Assembly: GCA_020633435.1 (NCBI GenBank)
Contig: JACKDP010000004.1
Coordinates: forward strand, 434,001-498,000
Direction: 5' to 3'
Origin: Myxococcales bacterium
GTDB lineage: Bacteria; Myxococcota_A; Bradymonadia; UBA7976; UBA1532
Length of the DNA stretch: 64,000 bases
Both the position numbers and the translations under genes were made by a program. A model generated the notes under the pieces. That model did no database searches. It was given only the letters and a program-made list of their open reading frames with translations, and was not told the DNA's origin. Positions 1-6,339 of the stretch are shown here, one piece after another (the stretch's first letter is position 1; every line of letters starts with the position of its first letter).

Positions 1-1
1 G

Positions 2-271
2 CGCCTCTGGATCGCCCCGGCATGGCCGGTGTGGATCCCCCTCGCCGCGAGCATCATCATCGCCACCCAGGTCTTGCGCTGGCACTACTTTGTGGACGTG
101 GTCGCCGGGCTGAGCCTCGTCGGGCTGGCCGGCTGGCTGGTGCCCTGGCTGGACGCCGTCGACGCTCGACGGACCGCCCGGGGTGGGCTGCCGGCCCTTG
201 AGCCCCTCTGGCCAGCTTCGGGATCGGCGCAAGCCCGCTCTGAGGGCCGGTCGGGCCTTCGTGCTGGTTGA
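2..271 (+). CDS. PAP2-type phosphatase family protein, C-terminal end (5' partial)
   Basis: The open frame runs in from the left edge with no start codon, so only the last 89 residues or so are visible. They contain two hydrophobic segments and the motif RWHYFVDVVAG. This fits the third signature of the PAP2 superfamily (His, then Asp four residues on, followed by Gly), the lipid-phosphate phosphatases and inositol-phosphorylceramide-synthase-like enzymes. The His would be the catalytic base and the protein would sit in the inner membrane. The tail after the last membrane segment is polar and low in complexity. The substrate cannot be told. Alternative: another multi-span membrane enzyme that carries the motif by chance. 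Confidence 0.6.
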   Translation, partial: RLWIAPAWPVWIPLAASIIIATQVLRWHYFVDVVAGLSLVGLAGWLVPWLDAVDARRTARGGLPALEPLWPASGSAQARSEGRSGLRAG

Positions 272-349
272 TCTCGGCGGCGCAACCGCCTACTTTTCAA
301 TACGCAAGCCGGAAATGTAGGCCGCAGTAGCACTTCGTCGTTTTCAGGT

Positions 350-379
350 TTGACACGAGACGCCCTGAGTTTGCAACAT
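350..379 (+). promoter_or_regulatory. Possible sigma70-like promoter before the small HTH gene
   Basis: A consensus TTGACA at 350-355 is followed after 18 bp by CAACAT at 374-379, a weak -10. The first HTH gene starts 62 bp downstream. The -35 is convincing; the -10 is not. Confidence 0.35.
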
Positions 380-441
380 CACTTCATTGCGGAGAGACCG
401 CGTTTCGTGGTCATCTTGACGCGAGAGTGGGAGAGGCGGCC

Positions 442-702
442 ATGAACGATCCCCTGCGATACACCGGCGTGGACATCTCTCGTCGGATTCGCGCGCTGCT
501 CGCCCTGCGGGGCGAGACCCAGACGTCCCTCTCCCGCCAGCTCGGGGTGACCCAGAGCGCCCTGGCCTACCCGATGACGGGTCGGCGGCCCTACGGCGGC
601 CGCTGCTCCCTCGATCGGATCGCCCTCGCGCTCGAGGTCCCGCTGAGCACCCTGGTGCACGGACGGCCCTGGCCGGACGTGACGAACGACGAGGATGCCT
701 GA
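442..702 (+). CDS. Small XRE-like helix-turn-helix protein, copy 1
   Basis: This 86-residue protein has a helix-turn-helix of the Cro/C1 type. RIRALLALRGETQTSL is followed by LGVTQSALAYPMTGRR, the usual scaffold and recognition helices, and a Leu/Ala-rich helix closes the domain. I chose the ATG at 442 over the in-frame GTG at 427 because GGGAGAGG lies just upstream. It is almost identical to the protein encoded at 786-1043, so the pair is a tandem duplication. No other domain is present. Likely a DNA-binding regulator or an antitoxin/phage-repressor-like protein; no toxin gene lies next to it. The target is unknown. Confidence 0.8.
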   Translation: MNDPLRYTGVDISRRIRALLALRGETQTSLSRQLGVTQSALAYPMTGRRPYGGRCSLDRIALALEVPLSTLVHGRPWPDVTNDEDA

Positions 703-785
703 CCGTCGGCCGCGCGGTGCGAGCTGATGTCCCCAATCCTGCGCGCCCCGGGTCGGCGCGCCTCGGCCTCTGACTGGAGCCGTCC

Positions 786-1043
786 ATGAACCAGCCCCTT
801 CGCTACACCGGTGTCGACATCTCTCGGCGGATCCGCGCCCTCCTGGCGCTCCGCGGCGAGACGCAGACCTCCCTGGCGCGGCAGCTCGGGGTGACCCAGA
901 GCGCCCTGGCCTACCCGATGACGGGCCGCCGCCCCTACGGCGGGCGCTGCTCGCTGGACCGCATCGCCGCCGCCCTCGAGGTCCCCACCAGCACCATCAT
1001 CTACGGCCGCCCCTGGCCGGACGTCTCCAACGACGAGGGCTGA
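786..1043 (+). CDS. Small XRE-like helix-turn-helix protein, copy 2
   Basis: An 85-residue twin of the protein at 442-702. The two differ at only about ten positions, mostly conservative changes near the C terminus, while many synonymous codon positions differ. The core motif QLGVTQSALAYPMTGRRPYGG is shared except for the residue before it. A weak TGGAG sits upstream of the ATG. The 83 bp between the copies holds no obvious promoter, so they may be co-transcribed. Function as for copy 1: a probable DNA-binding protein of unknown target. The pair could bind as homo- or heterodimers. Confidence 0.8.
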   Translation: MNQPLRYTGVDISRRIRALLALRGETQTSLARQLGVTQSALAYPMTGRRPYGGRCSLDRIAAALEVPTSTIIYGRPWPDVSNDEG

Positions 1044-1073
1044 GCCCGGGCCGGCGGTCGGCCGGCCTCGCCG

Positions 1074-1637
1074 TCAACCCAGCGTCGGCACATAGGCCAC
1101 GACGCTGAACCCGACCGCGGGCACCGTGCCGCGGTTCGCGTAGGCGTGTGGGCGGTCACCCTGGAAGACGGCGACGTCGCCGGCCTCCAGCTCCAGGCGC
1201 TCCCCGCCGGTCGACAAGATCAGGCGTCCCCGCTCGCAGTACAGGTACTCCCGCGTCCCGGGGCGGTGGGGCACGCCCGCCAGGGTCGCGCCCGCCGCCA
1301 GCTCCATGCGATCGATGGCCATGCCCGGCACCGGATCGGGCAGCAGCTTCTGCACCCGGGCGCCGGGGGCCCGCCCCTCCTCGGGCAGCGCCCCGCGGCG
1401 GAAGATCCGGCAGCGCGCCTGCGGGGCCGACACCAGCTCCTCGATGGACACGCGCAGGGCCCCCGCGAGCCGGGCGAGCACGGCCAGCGTCGGGTTGCCG
1501 CCCCCCACCTCCAGGTTGGCCAGGGTGGAGCGGGGCACCGCCGCCCGGCTGGCGAGCTGGGCCTGGGTCAGCCCGCTGGCGGCGCGCAGCGCGCGGAGGT
1601 TGGTGGCCAGGTCGTCGGCCAGGCGAGAGGCGTCCAT
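1074..1637 (-). CDS. XRE-family regulator with C-terminal cupin domain
   Basis: This 187-residue protein has an N-terminal Cro/C1 helix-turn-helix at about residues 10-65 (LRALRAASGLTQAQLA, then SRAAVPRSTLANLE). A small beta-barrel cupin follows at about 105-187, containing PHRPGTREYLY and LEAGDVAVFQGDRPHAYAN. In this family the cupin binds a small molecule and controls DNA binding. The ATG at 1637 was chosen over longer in-frame starts because the HTH begins 11 residues later and an operator-like palindrome lies just outside it. It is divergent from the VOC protein gene at 1732, which it probably controls, as well as itself. Confidence 0.88.
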   Translation of the reverse strand: MDASRLADDLATNLRALRAASGLTQAQLASRAAVPRSTLANLEVGGGNPTLAVLARLAGALRVSIEELVSAPQARCRIFRRGALPEEGRAPGARVQKLLPDPVPGMAIDRMELAAGATLAGVPHRPGTREYLYCERGRLILSTGGERLELEAGDVAVFQGDRPHAYANRGTVPAVGFSVVAYVPTLG

Positions 1638-1654
1638 GTCTGCACCTTGCCCAC

Positions 1655-1672
1655 TTGTCCACAAAAGGACAA
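1655..1672. promoter_or_regulatory. Palindromic operator between divergent regulator and VOC genes
   Basis: TTGTCC at 1655-1660 and GGACAA at 1667-1672 form a perfect inverted repeat with a 6-bp AT-rich centre. It lies in the 94-bp gap between the divergent starts at 1637 and 1732, 17 bp outside the regulator ATG. The position and symmetry are those expected for the binding site of the dimeric XRE-cupin regulator. Confidence 0.65.
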
Positions 1673-1731
1673 TCCGGTCGACGAAGCGGACCGGCTCGGG
1701 GAACCTGGGGCCACACCACCGGGAGGACCCC

Positions 1732-2133
1732 ATGATCAAGCACCTCGACCACCTCAACCTGACCGTCGCCGACCTGGACGCGAGCCGCGCCTGGTACACC
1801 GCCCTCTTCGACTTCCAGCCCGTCGAGGGGGGCGTCTGGCGGGGGCACCGCTGGGCCATCCTGCGCGCTGGAGACGCGCTGCTTTGCCTTTACGAGCATC
1901 GGGAGCTAGAGAGTCCCGCCGCTGCCACCTGTCACCATCTCTCCCACTTCGCGCTGCGCCTGATCGAGCCCGCGGCGTTCCTCGACCGGGTGGCCTCGAA
2001 CGGCGTCGAGGTCAAGTTTGGCGGGCCCGTGCGCTGGCCGGGCAGCACCTCGTGGTACGTCGACGACCCCACCGGCCACGAGATCGAGGTGGTGTGCTGG
2101 GATGGCGACACCCTCAGCTTCCCCGCCGCATAA
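1732..2133 (+). CDS. VOC (glyoxalase/bleomycin-resistance fold) family protein
   Basis: A 133-residue single-domain protein with two beta-alpha-beta-beta-beta repeats. The start HLDHLNLTVADLDAS and the end YVDDPTGHEIEVVCWDG are classic for the vicinal-oxygen-chelate superfamily. His7, His72 and Glu117 sit where the metal ligands normally are, so it may bind a divalent metal as a homodimer. Possible roles are a small thiol transferase, a dioxygenase-like enzyme or a ligand-binding protein; the sequence does not decide. GGGAGG precedes the ATG. Divergent arrangement with the XRE-cupin regulator suggests control by that protein and a ligand linked to this one. Confidence 0.85.
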   Translation: MIKHLDHLNLTVADLDASRAWYTALFDFQPVEGGVWRGHRWAILRAGDALLCLYEHRELESPAAATCHHLSHFALRLIEPAAFLDRVASNGVEVKFGGPVRWPGSTSWYVDDPTGHEIEVVCWDGDTLSFPAA

Positions 2134-2451
2134 GACCGCATCACACCCCCGCCGGTCCGCGATTTCTGAGGTTTCATGCGGGCTGGCGACGACCCAACCC
2201 ACACCTACACTCACCCACCACAGCTGTCACTTTTTGTTGAAATGCGTCCGTTTGTGGGAGTAGGACGTCGGCTGCGTGCATCGGCACCCCGCCGTCCGGT
2301 CCCCCCGGGCCTCGGGCTGCCCGGCGCGCGTGACAGCGCAACCGCCGGACTCTACTGGATTTTTCCATGAAGGTGTGGAGCGGCGAGCGCGAACGGCCCG
2401 GGCGTCACCGCTCAAGTCGCGGGAGTCAGCGTCCGGATCAGGGAGGGTGCC
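2134..2451. other. 318-bp intergenic region
   Basis: No convincing gene was found here; the short open frames have no ribosome site or recognisable product. A possible promoter, GTGACA at 2330-2335 then 17 bp and TACTGG, points to the lysozyme-like gene downstream. The stretch around 2220-2260 is noticeably more AT-rich than its surroundings. Nothing else was recognised. Confidence 0.4.
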
Positions 2452-3204
2452 GTGATCCCACTTCTACAGTTCCTCGCTCTCGCCGCGCACCCTTGCGTGG
2501 GCGGCATGATCGAGGCCGGCGACGTCGCGCGCGTCAGCCTTTGCCTGGAAGTCGCTCGTCAGGAGCAGGCCATCGGCGTCCCCGCCTGGCTGGCTGGCCG
2601 CATGGGCCGGACCGCCGCGTGGATCGCCGACGAGCTGGCCGATGACGGGCGCATGACCTCCGACGAGATCGCGGCGGTGCTGGCGATCGGTCGGGGCGAG
2701 TCGGCGCTGGACGCCGGCAGCCGGTCCCACAGCGCCTTGCCCGACGAGCAGCAGGGGGGCTCCCACGGCGCCCTGCAGATGACCGCCCGCACGGCCATGT
2801 GGCTGGGGGTCGACATGGGGCAGCTGCGGCCCCGCCGCCCCGGCGTCCTGGCCGACCACGCCCGCGCCGCCCGCTACGCCGCCCGCGCGGCGCTGACGTT
2901 CTACGACACCCGCACCAGCCTCGCCCGGCGCGTCGGCGTCGGCACCCACCTCGAGGCCCTGCGCCGCATCGCCCGCTCCGACCAGCACCTGCGCGACGAG
3001 CTCTGGGCCTCCTGGGCGGCCGGCTGCGGCGTGCGCGTCCGGCAGGCCGGCCCCGGGCTGCGCCGCACGCTGGAGAAGCGCAACAAGCAGTTCCCCCGCT
3101 ACCAGCTCGCCGTGCAGCGCTGGATGGGCGACGTGGGGCCGCCCCATGAGGCGCCCCTGACCACCGCCGCCCTCCTGCAGCCCTCCGAGGTCTCGGCCGA
3201 GTAG
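2452..3204 (+). CDS. Lysozyme-like / transglycosylase-fold protein
   Basis: A 250-residue protein whose middle resembles the lytic-transglycosylase (SLT) core. GRGESALDAGS puts a Glu at residue 83 where the catalytic acid of the fold lies, and GSHGALQMT at 104-111 matches the family's GxxGLMQ turn. The flanking alpha-helical segments fit a goose-lysozyme-like fold. There is no clear signal peptide: the first 18 residues are mildly hydrophobic (MIPLLQFLALAAHP), so export is possible but unproven. The GTG at 2452 is preceded by GGGAGG. Likely a peptidoglycan-cutting or peptidoglycan-binding protein; the exact activity is an inference from motif similarity. Confidence 0.55.
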   Translation: MIPLLQFLALAAHPCVGGMIEAGDVARVSLCLEVARQEQAIGVPAWLAGRMGRTAAWIADELADDGRMTSDEIAAVLAIGRGESALDAGSRSHSALPDEQQGGSHGALQMTARTAMWLGVDMGQLRPRRPGVLADHARAARYAARAALTFYDTRTSLARRVGVGTHLEALRRIARSDQHLRDELWASWAAGCGVRVRQAGPGLRRTLEKRNKQFPRYQLAVQRWMGDVGPPHEAPLTTAALLQPSEVSAE

Positions 3205-3309
3205 CGCCACGAGTTCGCCACGATCTCGCCCGCACCTCGCCTCGGGTTCGCCCACCTCACGCCCCCCCGCCCCGGCACACTGCCTCCAGAACCGACTGGA
3301 GGTGCTCAC

Positions 3310-3798
3310 GTGAAGCGCATGCCCCTGCTCCTCGCCCTCGGCGGCCCCGCCGCCCTGGGCCTCTGGCTCGCCACCCGCGTCGACTTCGTCGGCTTCGCCC
3401 AGGGGGCCCTCGGGCTGCCCCTGGCGGTGCTGGCGACGGCGCTCATCAGCGCGCCCGCGCTCTACATCGCGGCGGCCGTGGCCCGCGCGGCGCCGAGCCC
3501 GGGCGTCGTCGTCGCCGGCATCGCCCGCAGCCTCGACGACGCGGGCCTCGTGGTCCTGGGCCTGCTGCCCGCCGTCCTCTTCCTCGGGGCCACGGCCCGA
3601 TCGGGCAAGGTGGCGCTGCTGGTGGGGCTGCTGGCCCTCGGCGGCGCCATGACCTACGGCCTGCGCCTCGCCTTCACCCGCCTCTTCACCACGGTGGAGG
3701 CCCGCGTGCGGGTCCTGCCCGTCTTCGGCGCCTGGGCCGTCGTGACCCTCGGCATCGGCGCCACCATGATCCGTAGCTTCGTGGAGGGCCTGCAGTGA
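3310..3798 (+). CDS. Small multi-span membrane protein
   Basis: A 162-residue protein with about four hydrophobic segments (near residues 4-24, 35-60, 78-110 and 135-155) and short loops. No catalytic motif is visible. It begins with GTG after a GGAGG site, and its TGA overlaps the GTG of the next gene by 4 bp. It therefore starts a translationally coupled three-gene operon (3310-5092). Part of its sequence resembles the hydrophobic core of the next protein, so the two may be distant paralogues forming one membrane complex. Function unknown. Confidence 0.7.
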   Translation: MKRMPLLLALGGPAALGLWLATRVDFVGFAQGALGLPLAVLATALISAPALYIAAAVARAAPSPGVVVAGIARSLDDAGLVVLGLLPAVLFLGATARSGKVALLVGLLALGGAMTYGLRLAFTRLFTTVEARVRVLPVFGAWAVVTLGIGATMIRSFVEGLQ

Positions 3799-4562
3799 GC
3801 GACTCGACCACCGCCCCGTCCTGGACCGAGCCCACGGCCCCGAGCCCGACCCTCGGCCTCGTCGACGACCTGCTGCGCAACCACGGCGCCGTCTTCGACC
3901 GCATCGACGCGGCCGAGGATCCCGGCGGCCTGGCGCGCAGCCTCGTCACCATCATCGCCGTCTCGGCCGGCCTCTTCGGCGCCGCCCTCGGGGCATACCG
4001 CGGCGGGCTGCAGATCGCCTTCTCCGCCGTGAAGCTGCCCCTGGCGCTGCTGCTGACGGCGGCCCTCATCACCCCGGCCTTCGCGGCCCTGAAGGCGGCG
4101 GCGCTGGGCCGGCTCGACGCCCGCCGCGACGGGGCCGTGATGCTCGCCAGCCTGGCCGCCGCCAGCCTCGTCATGTCGGCCACGGCCCCCGTCGTGCTGC
4201 TGGCCGGCTCCTGGGGCGTGAGCTACCACGGCACCATCCTGCTGGTGGTGCTCTGCTGCGCCGTCGGGGGCGGGTTCGGGCTGCTCCTCTTCGCCCGGGC
4301 CGCCACGCGGGGCGGGGGCGCGGCGCGCTTCTCCATCGCGCTGGCCGTGGGCCTCGTCTTCTGCGCCGTCGGCAGCCAGATGAGCTGGACGCTGCGGCCC
4401 TTCCTCGTCCGCCCCCGCACCGCCCAGGCGCCCTTCATCCGCGACGTCGAGGGCAGCTTCCTGGAGGCCGTCGACATGTCCATCGACTCGGCCCGCGGCC
4501 GCTACCGCCGCCCCGAGGCGCCCCTGCCCGACGTCGGCAGCGCCGGAGAGGCCACCCCATGA
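3795..4562 (+). CDS. Multi-span membrane protein of unknown function
   Basis: A 255-residue protein with a polar, Pro/Thr-rich N terminus (about 45 residues) and then about six membrane segments. The soluble tail of about 50 residues ends with RGRYRRPEAPLPDVG. It overlaps the gene before it (GTGA) and the gene after it (ATGA) by 4 bp each, so translation is coupled. The layout recalls Yip1-like or 'actin-binding WH2'-annotated membrane proteins of Myxococcota, but I see no diagnostic motif and make no functional claim. Confidence 0.7.
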   Translation: MSDSTTAPSWTEPTAPSPTLGLVDDLLRNHGAVFDRIDAAEDPGGLARSLVTIIAVSAGLFGAALGAYRGGLQIAFSAVKLPLALLLTAALITPAFAALKAAALGRLDARRDGAVMLASLAAASLVMSATAPVVLLAGSWGVSYHGTILLVVLCCAVGGGFGLLLFARAATRGGGAARFSIALAVGLVFCAVGSQMSWTLRPFLVRPRTAQAPFIRDVEGSFLEAVDMSIDSARGRYRRPEAPLPDVGSAGEATP

Positions 4563-5092
4563 GGCTGCTCGCCCTCAGCGTCCTCTACGGCCTGCTGGGC
4601 GTGGGCGTCGCCGCCTGGCGCATCCGGCGCGGCCCGCCGGCCCACGCCTGGTCGGAGGCCGCGCTGCTGGTGGGCCTGTGGCCGCTGCTGGGCCCCCTGT
4701 GCTTCTCGCGCCGCGCGCCGGCCGATCCCCTCGGGGACCGCCTGGCCCGGGCCGCCCGCAAGGCCGCCGAGATCGACCGGCTGCTGGCCACCCCCGACTT
4801 CGACGAGGGGGCCGTCGCCCGCCAGGTGGCCACCCTGGAGGCCGCGGGCCAGACGCAGGCCGCCGCCGCCGCGCGGCGCGTCCTGGCCAACATCCACCGC
4901 CTGCAGGGCTTGAAGCGGCGCCACGCCGAGGAGCTGGCGGTGGTCGAGGCCCTGCAGCACCAGCTGCGCACCCAGGTCCAGGTGATGCGCCTGGCCGGCC
5001 AGGCGGACGGCGGGCTCGACGAGCTGGTGGGGGCGCTGGAGGTGCGGGTGGAGGCGCTGGAGGATCTGCTGGCCGAGCCCCTCACCTCGTAG
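4559..5092 (+). CDS. Membrane-anchored coiled-coil protein
   Basis: The 177-residue product has two hydrophobic segments at residues 1-20 and 34-50. A long helical, Ala/Glu/Leu-rich region at about 58-172, rich in heptad-like spacing, is a probable coiled coil. It is the last gene of the 3310-5092 operon and overlaps its neighbour by 4 bp. It could act as a cytoplasmic scaffold tied to the two membrane proteins. No enzyme motif is seen and the function is unknown. Confidence 0.68.
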   Translation: MRLLALSVLYGLLGVGVAAWRIRRGPPAHAWSEAALLVGLWPLLGPLCFSRRAPADPLGDRLARAARKAAEIDRLLATPDFDEGAVARQVATLEAAGQTQAAAAARRVLANIHRLQGLKRRHAEELAVVEALQHQLRTQVQVMRLAGQADGGLDELVGALEVRVEALEDLLAEPLTS

Positions 5093-5101
5093 GGCGCGGC
5101 C

Positions 5102-5674
5102 TCAGAAGAGGCCGGTCTCGAGCTGGGCGGCCTCGGACATCATGTCCCGCGACCAGGGCGGGTCGAAGACGAGCTGCACCCGGGCCTCGACCACCCCGTG
5201 CAGGCGGCGCAGGCGGCTGCGGACGTCGTGCACCAGGACCGGCCCCATCCCGCAGGCGGGGGCCGTCAGCGTCATGTCCACCTCGACGGCCACGCCCCCC
5301 TCCGCGTCCAGCACCTCGCAGCGGTACACGAGCCCCAGATCCATGATGTTGATGGGGATTTCGGGATCGTAGACCGTCCGCAGCGTCTGGTCGACGGCGG
5401 CCTCGAGGTCGGCGCGGGTGGCCTCGGGCGGCACCTCGGGCCAGACCGGGATCTCGCGGCCGAGGGCGTCGGCCTGCTGGCCATCGATGCGGTACATGTT
5501 GCCGCGCACCGTCACCGTGAAGCTGCCGCCGAGCTCCTGGTTGATGATCGCCAGGGAGCCCGCCGCCAGCTCGATGGGGGCGCCCTCGGGGACGGTGATG
5601 GCGTCCACGTCGCGGTGCAGGATGACGGTCTCTTGGATGTGGCCGAACACGCGAACCTCCGGTGGGGCGCTCAT
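5102..5674 (-). CDS. sufT: SufT-like Fe-S cluster assembly protein (MIP18/DUF59 family)
   Basis: A 190-residue protein. An N-terminal beta-rich part contains ITVPEGAPIELAAG and INQELGGSFTV. The C-terminal MIP18 domain carries VYDPEIPINIMDLGLVY, TAPACGMGP and DPPWSRDMMSEAAQLE. The DPE segment, the conserved Cys and the PPW-DMMSEA tail are the SufT signature. SufT supports maturation or carriage of Fe-S clusters in the cytosol. The ATG at 5674 gives the normal family length; the extra upstream residues would run against the start of the divergent archaemetzincin gene. No other suf genes are in the window. Confidence 0.85.
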   Translation of the reverse strand: MSAPPEVRVFGHIQETVILHRDVDAITVPEGAPIELAAGSLAIINQELGGSFTVTVRGNMYRIDGQQADALGREIPVWPEVPPEATRADLEAAVDQTLRTVYDPEIPINIMDLGLVYRCEVLDAEGGVAVEVDMTLTAPACGMGPVLVHDVRSRLRRLHGVVEARVQLVFDPPWSRDMMSEAAQLETGLF

Positions 5675-5757
5675 GTACACGCCGCCGCCCGCCGTCACAA
5701 GTACCCGCCTCAAAGAGACGCCTTGAGGGGGTTTGGTCGCCACGGCATGCTCGGGGC

Positions 5758-6339
5758 ATGCTGAAGGCCCTCCTCGTCTGGCTGCTCGCGGCGCCCCCGC
5801 TCACCACGGTGCGGGTCGTGGCGCTCGGCGACTTCCCCCCGGCGCAGGTGGCGGAGGTGGCCCGCGCCCTCGAGGCGGCGCTGCCGGTGCGCGTCGAGAT
5901 CGGCCCCACCCTGCCCCTGCCGGCGTCGGCCTGGTACGCCCCGCGCCGCCGCTACAAGGCCGATCGCCTGCTGACGTTCCTGGCCCCCCACGCCCCGCCG
6001 GGCGGCAAGGTGCTGGGCCTGCTGCGCCCGGACATCAGCACGACGACGGAGACCCACGCCGACTGGGGCATCTTCGGCCTGGCGACCCTCGGCGGGCCGA
6101 GCGGCGTCGTCTCGACGTTCCGCCTGCGGCGCCACCGCCCGACGCCGGCCCGCCTGCGGCACCGCCTGGCCAGCACCGCCGTGCACGAGGTGGGGCACAC
6201 CCTCGGCCTGCCCCACTGCCCCGAGGCCGGGTGCGTGATGCAGGACGCCGAGGGCAGCATCGCCAACACCGACGCCGGTGACGGCCGCCTCGGCCCGAAG
6301 TGTGGAGAACTGCTGGGGATTCCGGCTACTGGACCGTGA
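5758..6339 (+). CDS. Archaemetzincin-like zinc metalloprotease
   Basis: This 193-residue protein carries the archaemetzincin signature HEVGHTLGLPHC, then CVM and a later Cys (GPKC). The three His residues bind zinc, the Glu is the catalytic base, and the extra Cys residues fit the family's second zinc site. The N terminus (MLKALLVWLLAAPP) is hydrophobic and may be a signal peptide or merely the first strand. I used the ATG at 5758, since earlier starts overlap the divergent sufT promoter area. Its 3' end overlaps the convergent lipoprotein gene by 14 bp. The physiological substrate of this family is not established. Confidence 0.85.
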   Translation: MLKALLVWLLAAPPLTTVRVVALGDFPPAQVAEVARALEAALPVRVEIGPTLPLPASAWYAPRRRYKADRLLTFLAPHAPPGGKVLGLLRPDISTTTETHADWGIFGLATLGGPSGVVSTFRLRRHRPTPARLRHRLASTAVHEVGHTLGLPHCPEAGCVMQDAEGSIANTDAGDGRLGPKCGELLGIPATGP

